From assembly GCA_016703665.1 (NCBI GenBank), contig JADJBS010000006.1:310001-374000 (forward strand): a DNA stretch of 64,000 nucleotides, in the 5' to 3' direction. Positions 32,903-42,444 of the stretch are shown here, one piece after another (position 1 is the stretch's first letter; every line of letters begins with the position of its first letter). A program made the translations under genes and the position numbers. Source of the DNA: Candidatus Defluviibacillus avedoerensis. GTDB lineage: Bacteria > Pseudomonadota > Gammaproteobacteria > Burkholderiales > Burkholderiaceae_C. Below the pieces are notes generated by a model. The model saw only the letters and a program-made list of their open reading frames with translations. It was not told where the DNA came from and made no database searches.

Positions 32903-34138
32903 ATGAACATCCAAACACAACGCCTGATCGACCGCTGGCTGGGCCAGGTGCTGTGCGCGGGTGTGTCAGCTTGGGCCAGGTTCGCTCGGCCCACCCGCCC
33001 GGCCAAGCAAACCCCGCAGGATGTTCGCCATGTGCTGGTGATCATGCTGAGCGAGATGGGCAGCATGGTGCTGGCAGGGCCGATGTTTTCTCAGTTGCGC
33101 CGTCAATACCCCCATGCCCAGGTGCATGTGCTGCAGCTCAAAAAGAACCAGCAGGTGTCCACGCTTTTGCGCATTGCCGAGCCGCAGAACATGCATGCCT
33201 TGGACGACAGCTCGCTCAGTAGCTTGGTCAGCAGCATCCTGACCGTGACCCGCGCCCTGCGCGCCCTGCCCGTCGACGTGGTGATTGACTGCGAGCTCTT
33301 TTCGCGCATCAGCGCACTTCTGGCGTATGTGTCAGGCGCTCCACGCTTGGCAGGCTTCACGCCGCACACGCAAGAGGGCCTGTACCGTGGCAGCTTCATC
33401 AACTGCCAGGTTCCGTACAACCCCTACCGCCACATCAGCCAGCAGTTTGTGGCGCTGGTGGATGCGCTGGAGCCTGCAGGCTCCTTGCCGCGCAGCAAAT
33501 GGAGTCTGTTAGATCACTTACCGCAGGACAGCGGCATGGCTGTGACGTTTGAGCCCGGTGAGTTGCAAGCCTTTCGCCAGCGGCTACTGGGTGACTACGC
33601 CGTGGTGGCGGAGCGCAAGCTGGTGCTGGTGTATGCCAGTGGCGGCATCTTGCCGGAGCGTGCCTGGCCTGCTGCGCACTATGTGGCACTTGTTCAGGGC
33701 CTGTGCGCCGCCGGGCACGCCGTTGGACTGATTGGTCTGCCCGAAGACAAGGCGCTGGCCCAGCAGATTCAACGCGATGTGGGCGCCAAGGTGGCGAGTG
33801 GAACACAATGCATCGACCTGACGGGCTACACCAAAAGCATTCGTGAACTGCTGATGCTGTTTCATCAAGCCAGTCTGCTCGTCACCAACGACGGTGGCCC
33901 CGGTCACTTTGCCTCGTTGACGCCCTTGCGCACCTTCATGTTCTTTGGGCCTGAGACCAGCCGCTTGTATGGCCCTGTGTCGCCCAATACCACGGTGTTT
34001 GATCTGCAAGTGGCCTGTTCACCCTGCCTGAGTGCCTACAACCACCGCGCCACGTTTTGCGATGGAGACAACCAGTGCCTCAAGCGAATCGCCCCTGGTC
34101 CGGTGTTGGACCGGGCTCTGGCGGAGTTGTCTGCATGA
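32903..34138 (+). CDS. GT9-family glycosyltransferase (heptosyltransferase-like)
   Basis: 411 residues, GT-B fold of the ADP-heptose:LPS heptosyltransferase family. N-terminal VLVIMLSEMGSMVLAGPMFSQLRRQYP; C-terminal SLLVTNDGGPGHFASL with the donor-site D-G-G-P-x-H, and the FFGPETSRLYGP block. The D-G-G-P-G-H form is typical of non-heptose members of the family. The C-terminal region has a Cys cluster (ACSPCLSAYNHRATFC). It adds a sugar to LPS, O-antigen or another envelope polymer. First gene of a coupled set: the stop overlaps gtrA (ATGA). Confidence 0.85.
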   Translation: MNIQTQRLIDRWLGQVLCAGVSAWARFARPTRPAKQTPQDVRHVLVIMLSEMGSMVLAGPMFSQLRRQYPHAQVHVLQLKKNQQVSTLLRIAEPQNMHALDDSSLSSLVSSILTVTRALRALPVDVVIDCELFSRISALLAYVSGAPRLAGFTPHTQEGLYRGSFINCQVPYNPYRHISQQFVALVDALEPAGSLPRSKWSLLDHLPQDSGMAVTFEPGELQAFRQRLLGDYAVVAERKLVLVYASGGILPERAWPAAHYVALVQGLCAAGHAVGLIGLPEDKALAQQIQRDVGAKVASGTQCIDLTGYTKSIRELLMLFHQASLLVTNDGGPGHFASLTPLRTFMFFGPETSRLYGPVSPNTTVFDLQVACSPCLSAYNHRATFCDGDNQCLKRIAPGPVLDRALAELSA

Positions 34139-34629
34139 GCGGCCGTGCTGCGAACAGCACCGTGAGCGACAAGATCCGCCAACTGGTGCAATGGGCGTTT
34201 GGCTTTCGGTACATCAAGTTTGGCATCGTGGGCGCAAGTGGCACAGTGGTAAACATGGTGGTGCTCTACCTGGCGCAAGAATTTGTATTTGCCAGCATTG
34301 CCGCACCGCGCCAGCGCCTGTATGTGTCGCTGGCCGTGGCGATTCTGGTGGCCACGATCAACAACTTTTCATGGAACCGCATCTGGACCTGGGCCGACCG
34401 GCGAGCGGATTTGGCCACCTGTGACGCCAACGTACGGCCCAAAAGCATTGGCAGCCTGTTCCTGCGCTACTGCCTGGCGTCTTGGATGGGCATGGCGCTG
34501 CAATACGGCCTGACGCTGTGGTTCGCCCACTTCATGCATTACCTCGTGGCCAACGTGCTGGCCATTGTGGTGGCCAGCGTCAGCAACTTTCTGGCGAACG
34601 ACAGGTGGACGTTCAAACGAAAATCATGA
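34135..34629 (+). CDS. GtrA-family membrane protein
   Basis: 164 residues with four predicted membrane segments (YIKFGIVGASGTVVNMVVLYL, VSLAVAILVATINNFSWNRIW, and two in the last 60 residues) and the family tail VASVSNFLANDRWTFK. GtrA proteins are thought to move polyprenyl-phosphate-linked sugars across the inner membrane. Overlaps both neighbours by four bases. It pairs naturally with the GT2 enzyme (39432) and GT39 enzymes in this cluster. Confidence 0.88.
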   Translation: MSGRAANSTVSDKIRQLVQWAFGFRYIKFGIVGASGTVVNMVVLYLAQEFVFASIAAPRQRLYVSLAVAILVATINNFSWNRIWTWADRRADLATCDANVRPKSIGSLFLRYCLASWMGMALQYGLTLWFAHFMHYLVANVLAIVVASVSNFLANDRWTFKRKS

Positions 34630-36347
34630 CCAAAAATGCCACTTTCGCCATATCGAATGGGTATTGGTTGCTATTGTTTTTGATTTTTTGTGTTTGCTAC
34701 CTGTCGGGGCTGGACAGCCTGTACCTGCCCAGCAATGGCGACGAGATGGTCTACAGCCGCATCGCCCGCCTGACCGCAGGCAGCGGCCAGTGGCTGCCCC
34801 TGGTGTCTGACCTGGACCACATGCGAAACACCAAGCCGCCGCTGTTGTTCTGGCAGGCAATCATGGCCGGTGACTGGGGCGGGCAGTGGGATTTGTGGCG
34901 ACTGCGCCTGCCTGCGGTGCTGTATAGCATGGCCTTGGCTGGGGTGCTGATCGCGACAACCTGGCAAATCAGCCGCCTGCAAGACTTGGCCTTGGTCAGC
35001 GCCTGTGTGTACCTGGCCTTTTTCAGCAGCTTTCGTTATGGGCGGCCCTACCTGACGAGCGCTGCCGAGACCTTTTGGCTGACTCTGCCGCTGTGGCTGA
35101 CGGTATGGCATCGCGCCCGGCTGCCGGGCTGGGGCGCATTTGCAGGCTTTGGCCTGCTGTGGGGCCTGGGCCTGCTGTACAAATCTTTTGCACTGGTACT
35201 GCCCACAGCCGCAGGCCTGTGGTGTGCGCTGCTGGTGTTGCATGGCAGCGGCACTGGCCGGGACTGGTTCACTTTGGCGCTGCGGGTCACGCTCAAAATC
35301 AGCTTCAGTGCCGTGCTAGCCGTGGCGGTGTTTGGCCTGTGGTTTGCGCTGGACCCAGACCCTGCCGCTGTGTGGCAGGAATTCGTGGTCGGTGAAAACG
35401 GCGGCAAACTGGCGACTACTGCCCTGCCCTTATCGGCCAAACTCATTGCCGTGACCGTGCAGGCACTGGCCTGGCTGGAGAACGCTGGGCCACTGGCCTT
35501 GGTGATGCTGGGCTTGATGTGCGTTGGTATCTGGCAAACGCGACATGGTCTGCGTAGCCTGCTGGCTGGCGACCGTCTTAGTTTGGCCCTCGCAGCCTGG
35601 GCTTTGGTCTGGCTGGTGGTGTTTTGCTTGCCGAGTCAGCGCTCTGCGCGCTATGTAATCCCCGCCATGCCCGCGCTGGCGGTGTTAATCGCCCTGCATT
35701 GGCAACGCATTCCCCGCGCCTGGTTTGCTGCTTCCATCATTCTGTGCTTGCCGGTGATGCTGTTGCTGACCCGCATCGGTCAAGCCCTGTACACCTTAAA
35801 CGTGGCATCGGCGGCGGAGTGGATCGCTGTGGTGAGCATCGGCATTTTGGGCACCATCGCCGCGCTGGCCGGGCTTGTCCGCCAACGCTGGACCCGCTTC
35901 GGCAGTGTGGCGGTCGCGTTGGGTTTGTACGCCTTGGTGAATGCTGCGCTGGCGCCGCTGTCAGGATCGGCAGGACACTTTGACCTGAGCCAGCAAACCG
36001 TCGCGCCCAACGCCAAGGTGGCCGTGCCCAGCAGCTTCAATGCCCAGTACGAGCGTTACCAGTTTCTGTTGCCCAACGCAGGCAAGCTTCATATCGCGCA
36101 CTATGCGACAACTACCGATACCTTCAAGCTGGAAAACTTGCTGACGACCCATGATGCCGTGATCTGGCAAAGCCAGGACAAGCAGGACGCCCCTGCCTGC
36201 ACCCAGTCCCTAAACCGCACCTGCCGCTTGTTGGCGCAGCGCTGGGACATCAAGAGCCGTCACCAGCCGGGCGAGATCCGTCTGGACAATCTGTTTCAAC
36301 CTGAGCAATGGCTGCTGCGGCGTGAGTGGCTACTGACCCAGAATTGA
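34626..36347 (+). CDS. GT39/ArnT-like membrane glycosyltransferase (first)
   Basis: 573 residues with many membrane segments. The N-terminal periplasmic-loop pattern has an acidic pair (SNGDEMVYSRIARL, then LDHMRNTKPPLLFW) as in ArnT/PMT-type transferases, which take a sugar from a polyprenyl-phosphate carrier and put it on lipid A, a polymer or protein. A soluble C-terminal part of about 110 residues follows the membrane region. ATG 34626 overlaps the gtrA stop. The next gene follows after 63 bases. Confidence 0.85.
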   Translation: MTKNATFAISNGYWLLLFLIFCVCYLSGLDSLYLPSNGDEMVYSRIARLTAGSGQWLPLVSDLDHMRNTKPPLLFWQAIMAGDWGGQWDLWRLRLPAVLYSMALAGVLIATTWQISRLQDLALVSACVYLAFFSSFRYGRPYLTSAAETFWLTLPLWLTVWHRARLPGWGAFAGFGLLWGLGLLYKSFALVLPTAAGLWCALLVLHGSGTGRDWFTLALRVTLKISFSAVLAVAVFGLWFALDPDPAAVWQEFVVGENGGKLATTALPLSAKLIAVTVQALAWLENAGPLALVMLGLMCVGIWQTRHGLRSLLAGDRLSLALAAWALVWLVVFCLPSQRSARYVIPAMPALAVLIALHWQRIPRAWFAASIILCLPVMLLLTRIGQALYTLNVASAAEWIAVVSIGILGTIAALAGLVRQRWTRFGSVAVALGLYALVNAALAPLSGSAGHFDLSQQTVAPNAKVAVPSSFNAQYERYQFLLPNAGKLHIAHYATTTDTFKLENLLTTHDAVIWQSQDKQDAPACTQSLNRTCRLLAQRWDIKSRHQPGEIRLDNLFQPEQWLLRREWLLTQN

Positions 36348-36410
36348 CCTCAACTTGAGCGAGAATGCCAGTCAGCCCCTCTGGAGGCACCCATCAGGAG
36401 ACACTTCCCC

Positions 36411-37530
36411 ATGACTTCCGTCGTCATCAGCGGTACTGGTCTGTACCAGCCCCCCCACGTCATCACCAACGCCGAGTTAGTTGAATCCTACAACGCTTAC
36501 ACCGAGCTATTCAACACCCAGCATGCCGCCGCCATTTCGGCAGGCGAGGCCACCGCGCTTACACCCTCCAGTGTCGAATTCATCGAAAAAGCGTCGGGTA
36601 TCAAACAGCGCTATGTCATCGAAAAGGCCGGCGTGCTGGACCCGAACCGCATGTACCCGCGCTTCAAGGAGCGTCCCGACGACCAAATCTCGCTGATGGC
36701 AGAAATCGCTGTAGACGCAGGCCGCAAGGCACTGGCAGCGGCAGGCCGCACGGCTGCCGATGTGGACATGGTGCTGTGTGCAGCCGCCAACATGCAGCGC
36801 GCCTACCCCGCCATGGCGGTGGAAATCCAGCAAGGCTTAGGCGCTGGCGGTTTTGGCTTTGACATGAACGTGGCTTGCTCCTCAGCCACTTTTGGCATTG
36901 AGCAAGCGGTGAATGCCGTGCGTGCGGGCACGGCCAAGTGCGCGCTGATGGTCAACCCCGAGATCACCTCTGCCCACCTGGAGTGGCGCGACCGCGACTG
37001 CCATTTCATCTTTGGCGACGTGTGCACGGCGGTCGTGATCGAGCGTGCTGAGGACGCCACCAGTGCCGACCAGTGGGAAATTCTGGGCACTAAGCTGGCG
37101 ACGCAGTTCTCGAACAACATCCGCAATAACTTCGGCTTCATGAACCGCATGGAAGACAGCGATCCGTTGGCGCGACAAAACCTTCCAGCAAGAAGGCCGT
37201 AAGGTGTTCAAGGAGGTAGTGCCGATTGCCGCTGCGCACATCGACGCGCATGTCAAAACACTGGGTCTCACACCCGCTGACATCCGCCGCTTCTGGCTGC
37301 ATCAGGCCAACCTGGGTATGAACCAATTGGTGATCAAGCGCCTGGTCGGCGGCGAGGTCGGGCCTGAACTGGCACCGTTGATTTTGGACACCTATGCCAA
37401 CACGGCGTCAGCAGGATCGATCATCGCCTTCCATGAACACCATGGTGACCTGAAGCAGGGCGACACAGGCGTGATCTGCTCGTTTGGCGCTGGTTATTCG
37501 GTGGGCAGTGTGGTGGTACGAAAGCTGTAA
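36411..37530 (+). CDS. Beta-ketoacyl-ACP synthase III-like protein, frameshifted
   Basis: FabH-fold synthase. Catalytic Cys156 in NVACSSATFG is in the first part; His (WLHQANLGMNQ) and Asn (DTYANTASAGSI) lie in the second part, which is in another frame. The break is near 37171-37176: a missing two bases (GC in a GCGC tract) would give LARDKTFQQEGRKVFKE and restore a 373-residue protein; the total length also becomes a multiple of three. As given, translation ends at 37202 with an unrelated tail. It condenses acyl-CoA and malonyl-ACP in relatives. AGGAGA precedes ATG 36411. It lies between envelope genes, so it may serve a lipid or alkyl precursor. Confidence 0.85.
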
Positions 37531-37543
37531 TTTGGCTGCGTGT

Positions 37544-38140
37544 TCAAGCGGTTTTTTGTCCCCCTGCTCGTCGTAGCAGGGTCGCCACAGCGAGCAAAAA
37601 CAGCCAAGGGTCAGACACGGAATCCCACAGGTTGCCCGTGGGCAGTCGAGTGACTGCAAACACCAAGCCAATCAGCACACCGCTCCAACCCCAGGTACGC
37701 AGGTCTGGACGAACGCAAAACAACGCACAGACCACGAGCCATACCGTCAATGGTGCTGAGCCAAATCCCACAGCATAGATCGGCCATGGGAGCAGTGCCA
37801 GCGTATCGAGCAGCAAGACGCCGCCCAACACGGCTTGCCCCGCCCAGAACGCCGCCGGCATACGAGGGCGCTGCTGTCCCCCCGCTTCACCTTGCAGCCA
37901 CCACAACGCCAGAGCAACACTGACAAGGCTGGGCATTTGGTACGCCAAGGCCAGCCAGTACACCGGGCCTTGGGGGCCAGGTACTAACGCTGCCATGGCG
38001 CCCAAGGCCATGAGTGTGCGTCGGATCGGCGCATTCGCGCGTTGAACCAGCCAGCCCGTGATGGCCGCCAACACCAGCGCCCAACCCAGATGCTGGCCCC
38101 ACAGATGCATGCTCAGACCCGGCAACAGTGGAGCGGTCAT
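37544..38140 (-). CDS. Multi-pass membrane protein of unknown function
   Basis: 198 residues, with about six hydrophobic segments (LGWALVLAAITGWLV, LGAMAALVPGPQGPVYWLALAY, VSVALALWWL, VLGGVLLLDTLALLPW, PLTVWLVVCALFCV, GVLIGLVFAV). Not recognised as a family. The start overlaps the stop of the sialidase-like gene (ATGA), so the two are coupled and probably work together. It could be a membrane partner or transporter for sugar acids, but this is a guess from context. Convergent with the ketoacyl synthase gene. Confidence 0.7.
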   Translation of the reverse strand: MTAPLLPGLSMHLWGQHLGWALVLAAITGWLVQRANAPIRRTLMALGAMAALVPGPQGPVYWLALAYQMPSLVSVALALWWLQGEAGGQQRPRMPAAFWAGQAVLGGVLLLDTLALLPWPIYAVGFGSAPLTVWLVVCALFCVRPDLRTWGWSGVLIGLVFAVTRLPTGNLWDSVSDPWLFLLAVATLLRRAGGQKTA

Positions 38141-39357
38141 GGTTTGGCCCCTGTCTTTGCAGCGGCATCCACCACGCCATTCAGATGCCAGCGCTGCCAG
38201 GCAATGCGTTGGCGCTGGTCGGTGTAGCTGATCCACAGGCTGCCATCCGCCCACGTCATGGCTGGGTAAGAGTATTCGCTGCCCACCGCGCCCTCGGCCA
38301 GCATCGCCACACTGCGCCACGATTGGCCGTCAGGCGAGGCGCTGAGCTCCAGCTTTTCACGCCCGGTGGTGGACGGGTTGTGTGCCACCACCATCAGACC
38401 CGGTTGCAGCCCCAAGCCCACCACGGAGGCATCGGGGTTGTCCAGCGGCAAAGCGGGCAAGTCTTGCCAATGTGCACCGCCGTCGTCGGTGCGGGCCACA
38501 GCCACTTTGCGCGCCGGGCCATGGTCACGCATCAGGGCCAGCCAGCGGCGGCTATCCAGCATCAGCAGGCTGGGCTGCAACAGGCCGTTTTGACTGGAGA
38601 TGCGCTGCGTGCCGATGAACTGCCCGGTGGCGTCGAAGCGCGCCGCAATGGGGTATTTGATGCCCAGCTCAAAGTAGAGCGGTAGCAACATGCCGCCGTC
38701 GCTCAAAGGCAGTGGTGCGCTGCGCACCAAAGTACTGGTGTTCCACAGCCAGGACAGTGGCAGAACGCCTATCGCTTCAAATTTAATAGCATCAAAAGCT
38801 TCTACATATTGACGAAAAGGCTCTTTTTGCACCAAATGCAACACCCGACCAGCCGCCCAGCCGCCCAAACCTGTGGCCACCACGAACAAATGCACGCGGG
38901 CTTGCGCGTCCAGCCACGCCACTGGGTTGCCCAGGCGTCGCACGCCAAAACCCAAGGCGGCACCGGCGGTTTCTTTGTTGAGCACAAACCGCGCGGGCTG
39001 CCAAGCCTGAGTGCTGCGGTCAAACCAAGAATAGGCAATCTGCACATTGGGTGCGCTTTCCTTTTGTCCCGCAAACCAAAAGGCAAGCAGACCAGCAGCA
39101 GCCCCCTCGGGCATGGCCACCAAGGTGCTTGCATGCGCGGCAGGGGTTTGGGCAGGCATCGGAATGTGCCCGATGGCCAACCGGTTGAACACGGGCTCGG
39201 TGCTGATGGCTCCGGTTTGGGGCCAGACCGCCGCATCGACCGGTGGGCTGGACAGGTTTGTGTGCTGCCCCTGCTCCCAAGCCAAACCACCCGCCGCCAG
39301 GGCGGCAGGCAGCAGGGCATGGCCCCGTACAAACCGAAGTACACTCGAAAAAGACAT
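38137..39357 (-). CDS. Sialidase-like (BNR-repeat) exo-glycosidase family protein
   Basis: 406-residue beta-propeller protein. The N-terminus looks like a signal peptide or anchor (HALLPAALAAGGLAW). Asp-box-type loops are visible (ARTDDGGAHWQDLP, SASPDGQSWRSV), with the propeller context ALMRDHGPARKVAVA, and the ending EYSYPAMTWADGSLWISYTDQR typical of bacterial sialidase-family proteins. A 17-nt dyad is read in frame near FDAIKFEAI. ATG 39357 chosen; an upstream extension is not supported. The substrate could be an acidic sugar of the envelope. Divergent from GT2 with 74 bases between. Confidence 0.75.
   Translation of the reverse strand: MSFSSVLRFVRGHALLPAALAAGGLAWEQGQHTNLSSPPVDAAVWPQTGAISTEPVFNRLAIGHIPMPAQTPAAHASTLVAMPEGAAAGLLAFWFAGQKESAPNVQIAYSWFDRSTQAWQPARFVLNKETAGAALGFGVRRLGNPVAWLDAQARVHLFVVATGLGGWAAGRVLHLVQKEPFRQYVEAFDAIKFEAIGVLPLSWLWNTSTLVRSAPLPLSDGGMLLPLYFELGIKYPIAARFDATGQFIGTQRISSQNGLLQPSLLMLDSRRWLALMRDHGPARKVAVARTDDGGAHWQDLPALPLDNPDASVVGLGLQPGLMVVAHNPSTTGREKLELSASPDGQSWRSVAMLAEGAVGSEYSYPAMTWADGSLWISYTDQRQRIAWQRWHLNGVVDAAAKTGAKP
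38774..38790. repeat. 17-nt dyad inside sialidase-like gene
   Basis: GCTTCAAATTTAATAGC, translated on the minus strand as AIKFEA within FDAIKFEAI, between two propeller blocks. Confidence 0.6.
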
Positions 39358-39431
39358 GCCGCATTCTCGCTGACGCGCAGTGCGGTGCTTGCTATACCGG
39401 GCCAAAGACCTCCCAGTTTGCCTACCCATTG

Positions 39432-40469
39432 ATGACCCTGATCACTTCGCCACCTGCTGTTTCTGCGCCCTTGGCCATGCCAGCCAAGCACGTCACCGTG
39501 TCGGTGGTGGTGCCGGTCTACAACGAGTCAGAAGGCATCCATGAATGCCACCGCCGTCTGTCTGAGGTACTGGACAACTTGGGCGTATCCACCGAAGTTG
39601 TCTACATCAACGATGGCAGCCGTGACAACAGCCTGGATTTGCTACGAGAACTGGCTGTGCACGACCCACGCGTGGTGGTGCTGGGCCTTTCTCGCAACTT
39701 TGGCAAAGAGATCGCTGTGTCGGCAGGCATTGACTATGCGCACGGCGACGCCGTGATCGTGCTGGACGCCGACCTGCAAGACCCGCCGGAATTGATCGCA
39801 CTGATGCTGGCCGAATGGCGCAAAGGCTACGACTGCGTGCTGATGAAGCGCGATTCGCGCGATGGCGAGAGTTGGGTCAAGAAGCTCACGTCCAAAGTCT
39901 TTTACAAGCTGCTGCGCCGTATTGGGGACGTGGAGATCCCGACCGACGTGGGGGATTTCCGCCTGATGAGCCGCCGCGCGGTCGAGGCACTTCGACGCTG
40001 CCAGGAACGCACCCGCTACATGAAGGGGCTGTTTGCCTGGGTGGGCTTCCCCACCACCACCATCACCTACCACCGGGATGCCCGCCATGCAGGTACCAGC
40101 AAGTGGAACTACTGGCGGCTTTGGAATCTGGCGCTTGAGGGCATTACATCCTTCACCACCGCGCCACTCAAGCTGGCCAGTTACGTAGGTTTGTTGGTCG
40201 CGCTCAGCGCGTTTGCTTACAGCCTGTGGGTCTTCGTCAAGGCCTTCATGTATGGCGACCCGGTTCCTGGCTACCCATCGCTGATGATGGTGGTGCTGTT
40301 TCTGGGTGGCACGCAGCTCATGGCGCTGGGCATTTTGGGTGAGTATTTGGCGCGGGTGTTTGTCGAGGTCAAACAGCGGCCCTTGTATTTGCTGTCTGAA
40401 GCCTGGGGACAGCGCACTGACCTGCGCAAACCTGAAGGCCAGCATTCCCGGTCTGCGCCTACACTGTGA
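39432..40469 (+). CDS. GT2-family glycosyltransferase, GtrB/ArnC-like
   Basis: 345 residues. GT-A domain with VVVPVYNESEGI, VYINDGSRDNS, SRNFGKEIAVSAGID, and VLDADLQDPPEL carrying the metal-binding DAD; a QERTRYMKG motif; two C-terminal membrane segments (YVGLLVALSAFAYSLWVF, MMVVLFLGGTQLMALGILGEYL). These enzymes load a sugar onto polyprenyl phosphate at the cytoplasmic face. With GtrA as flippase and GT39 as transferase it completes a three-component glycosylation pathway. ATG 39432 is used; ATG 39477 is an alternative. The stop overlaps the next gene (GTGA). Confidence 0.9.
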   Translation: MTLITSPPAVSAPLAMPAKHVTVSVVVPVYNESEGIHECHRRLSEVLDNLGVSTEVVYINDGSRDNSLDLLRELAVHDPRVVVLGLSRNFGKEIAVSAGIDYAHGDAVIVLDADLQDPPELIALMLAEWRKGYDCVLMKRDSRDGESWVKKLTSKVFYKLLRRIGDVEIPTDVGDFRLMSRRAVEALRRCQERTRYMKGLFAWVGFPTTTITYHRDARHAGTSKWNYWRLWNLALEGITSFTTAPLKLASYVGLLVALSAFAYSLWVFVKAFMYGDPVPGYPSLMMVVLFLGGTQLMALGILGEYLARVFVEVKQRPLYLLSEAWGQRTDLRKPEGQHSRSAPTL

Positions 40470-41905
40470 AAACGCGCACGCTTTGGCTGTTGATGGGTTT
40501 GGTGCTGATCGCCCGACTGGCTACATTGGGGGCATATCCCCTCACCGACACCACCGAAGCGCGTTATGCCGAAATGGCGCGCAAGATGATTGGCAGCGGC
40601 AATTGGCTCACGCCCATGTTCGACGAAGGCGTGCCGTTTTGGGGCAAACCACCGCTGTCGTTCTGGCTCAGCGCTGTGCCCATGGCTCTGGGCGGTGAAA
40701 GTGAGTTCACCGCACGCTTGGGGCCTCTGATAGCAGGCCTGTTGGTCATGGCGTTGTTGTGGGCATGGCAGCAAAACAACCACTTGGGCGAATCTAAAAC
40801 CATAGCAAATAATCGTTTAGCACTGTGCGGTAGCATTGTTTTTTTATCGACACCGTTGGGGTTTATTGCAAGTGGCGCTGTGATGACCGACATGGCCATG
40901 GCCGCAGGCACCACGCTGAGCATGGTCGCGTTCTGGCGTGCCTGGACAGCCCCTTCAGAGCGGCTATGGGGCTGGCTATTCTTTGTAGGCCAGGCGATTG
41001 GTTTGTTGGCCAAAGGCCCCGTGGCCGCAGTACTCACAGGGGTTGCACTCACGCTTTTCGTGCTGACCGGCTTGCGCCGAGACGGCCTCAAGCGCACTGT
41101 GCTGCACGCCTGGGACTGTGTGCCTTGGCTGGGTGGCCTGGTATTGACAGCGGTTCTGGTGCTGCCCTGGTACGTCTTGGCAGAACAGGCTACGCCGGGC
41201 TTTCTGGAGTACTTTATCGTTGGCGAGCACTGGAGCCGCTTTACACAAAGTGGCTGGAAAGGTGATCTTTACGGCGTTGCCCACGCACAACCCAAAGGGC
41301 GCATCTGGCTTTTTGCGCTGCTGTGCACCCTGCCCTGGGCCCTGTTGGCCTTGGTTTGGAAGATTCGCAAACCTGCTGGCTTGCCCGTTGTTTCAGAGGC
41401 TGAGCGGGATTACCTGCTGGCCTGGATGCTGTGCTCTGCGCTTTTCTTCACCCTGTCGGGCAACATCCTGCCCGCGTACGTGCTGCCAGGCCTGCCTGCC
41501 TTTGCGCTGCTGGTCGCCGGGCTTTGGCAGGATTTGCCAAGCACCCGACCCCGCCATGTGCTCACCTGGGTCACTGCGCTGCTCACACCCGTGGTGTTTG
41601 CGGGGCTGGTTTTTTTCAAACCTGCTTTTTTCGCAGACTTCTCGGAACAAGCCAACCTGAAACGCGCTTCGGGTCAGGTGGCGTATCTGTTCGAGCGCCC
41701 AGCTTCAGCCGTTTTTTACGGTCAAGGGCGAACCATGCTGATCAAAGAAATGGTTGAGATTGACAAAGCCATCAGCAGCAAGAAGTTCGATATCGTGGTG
41801 CCCGTGCGCAAACTAAGCGACTTGCAAACCACGATTTCTGCACGTGGCTGGCGCGAGGTGGCGCGCAGCAAGGAGTTCGCACTGTTCTCTGTGGCAGCAG
41901 ATTGA
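40466..41905 (+). CDS. GT39/ArnT-like membrane glycosyltransferase (second)
   Basis: 479 residues starting at GTG 40466, which overlaps the GT2 stop by four bases. N-terminal TDTTEARYAEMARKM and GVPFWGKPPLSFWLSA are the ArnT-type motifs with acidic residue and KPP; about 11 hydrophobic segments follow. The periplasmic C-terminal domain is short. Very likely uses the polyprenyl-linked sugar made by the GT2 enzyme directly upstream. Its relation to the first GT39 gene is distant, so the two probably act on different acceptors. Confidence 0.88.
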   Translation: MKTRTLWLLMGLVLIARLATLGAYPLTDTTEARYAEMARKMIGSGNWLTPMFDEGVPFWGKPPLSFWLSAVPMALGGESEFTARLGPLIAGLLVMALLWAWQQNNHLGESKTIANNRLALCGSIVFLSTPLGFIASGAVMTDMAMAAGTTLSMVAFWRAWTAPSERLWGWLFFVGQAIGLLAKGPVAAVLTGVALTLFVLTGLRRDGLKRTVLHAWDCVPWLGGLVLTAVLVLPWYVLAEQATPGFLEYFIVGEHWSRFTQSGWKGDLYGVAHAQPKGRIWLFALLCTLPWALLALVWKIRKPAGLPVVSEAERDYLLAWMLCSALFFTLSGNILPAYVLPGLPAFALLVAGLWQDLPSTRPRHVLTWVTALLTPVVFAGLVFFKPAFFADFSEQANLKRASGQVAYLFERPASAVFYGQGRTMLIKEMVEIDKAISSKKFDIVVPVRKLSDLQTTISARGWREVARSKEFALFSVAAD

Positions 41906-41942
41906 ACTGGCGCAGTGGCCCTGAATGGCGTAGCATTTTGGG

Positions 41943-42413
41943 ATGAACACCAAATTCTTAACCCCCCTCCTCATCAGTTTCTTTGCGCTCAACGCCAGCG
42001 CCCAAGAGGCTAAAACCACCACTGCAGGCTTTGCCAAACTGGACACCAACAAAGACGGCTTCCTGTCTCGCGCTGAAGCCGCCAAGGAAAAAGGCCTGAG
42101 CGCTGTTTTCAAGGAAGCCGACCAAAACAAGGATGGCAAGCTGGACGAAGACGAATACCTGAAGGGGCATTCCATGCATCAACGTGCCGAAGCCACAGAA
42201 TACGCGGGCGACGGCGCGGTGACCACCAAGGTCAAAGCGGCTTTGCTCGCCGCTGAAGGCGTGCCATCCACCAAGATTTCTGTTGAAACGGTCAATGGCG
42301 TGGTCACCCTGTCTGGCTCGGTCGATTCGAAAGACGAGATCGCCAAGGCCGTCAAGGCAGCCAAAGCCGTGGGCGGCGTGAAGTCTGTCAAGAACCTTTT
42401 GAAGGCTGGCTGA
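41943..42413 (+). CDS. Exported EF-hand plus BON-domain protein
   Basis: 156 residues. Signal peptide (FLTPLLISFFALNASA), two EF-hand loops (DTNKDGFLSRAE and DQNKDGKLDEDE) spaced about 27 residues apart, then a BON domain (VTTKVKAALLAAEGVPSTKI, NGVVTLSGSV, KAVGGVKSVKN). BON domains bind membranes or polymers; EF-hands would add Ca dependence. The combination in a small periplasmic protein is uncommon in what I know. It follows the GT39 gene by 37 bases and may be co-transcribed. Confidence 0.88.
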   Translation: MNTKFLTPLLISFFALNASAQEAKTTTAGFAKLDTNKDGFLSRAEAAKEKGLSAVFKEADQNKDGKLDEDEYLKGHSMHQRAEATEYAGDGAVTTKVKAALLAAEGVPSTKISVETVNGVVTLSGSVDSKDEIAKAVKAAKAVGGVKSVKNLLKAG

Positions 42414-42444
42414 CCTGGGTTTGCACTGATCAAGGTCGAAGAAC

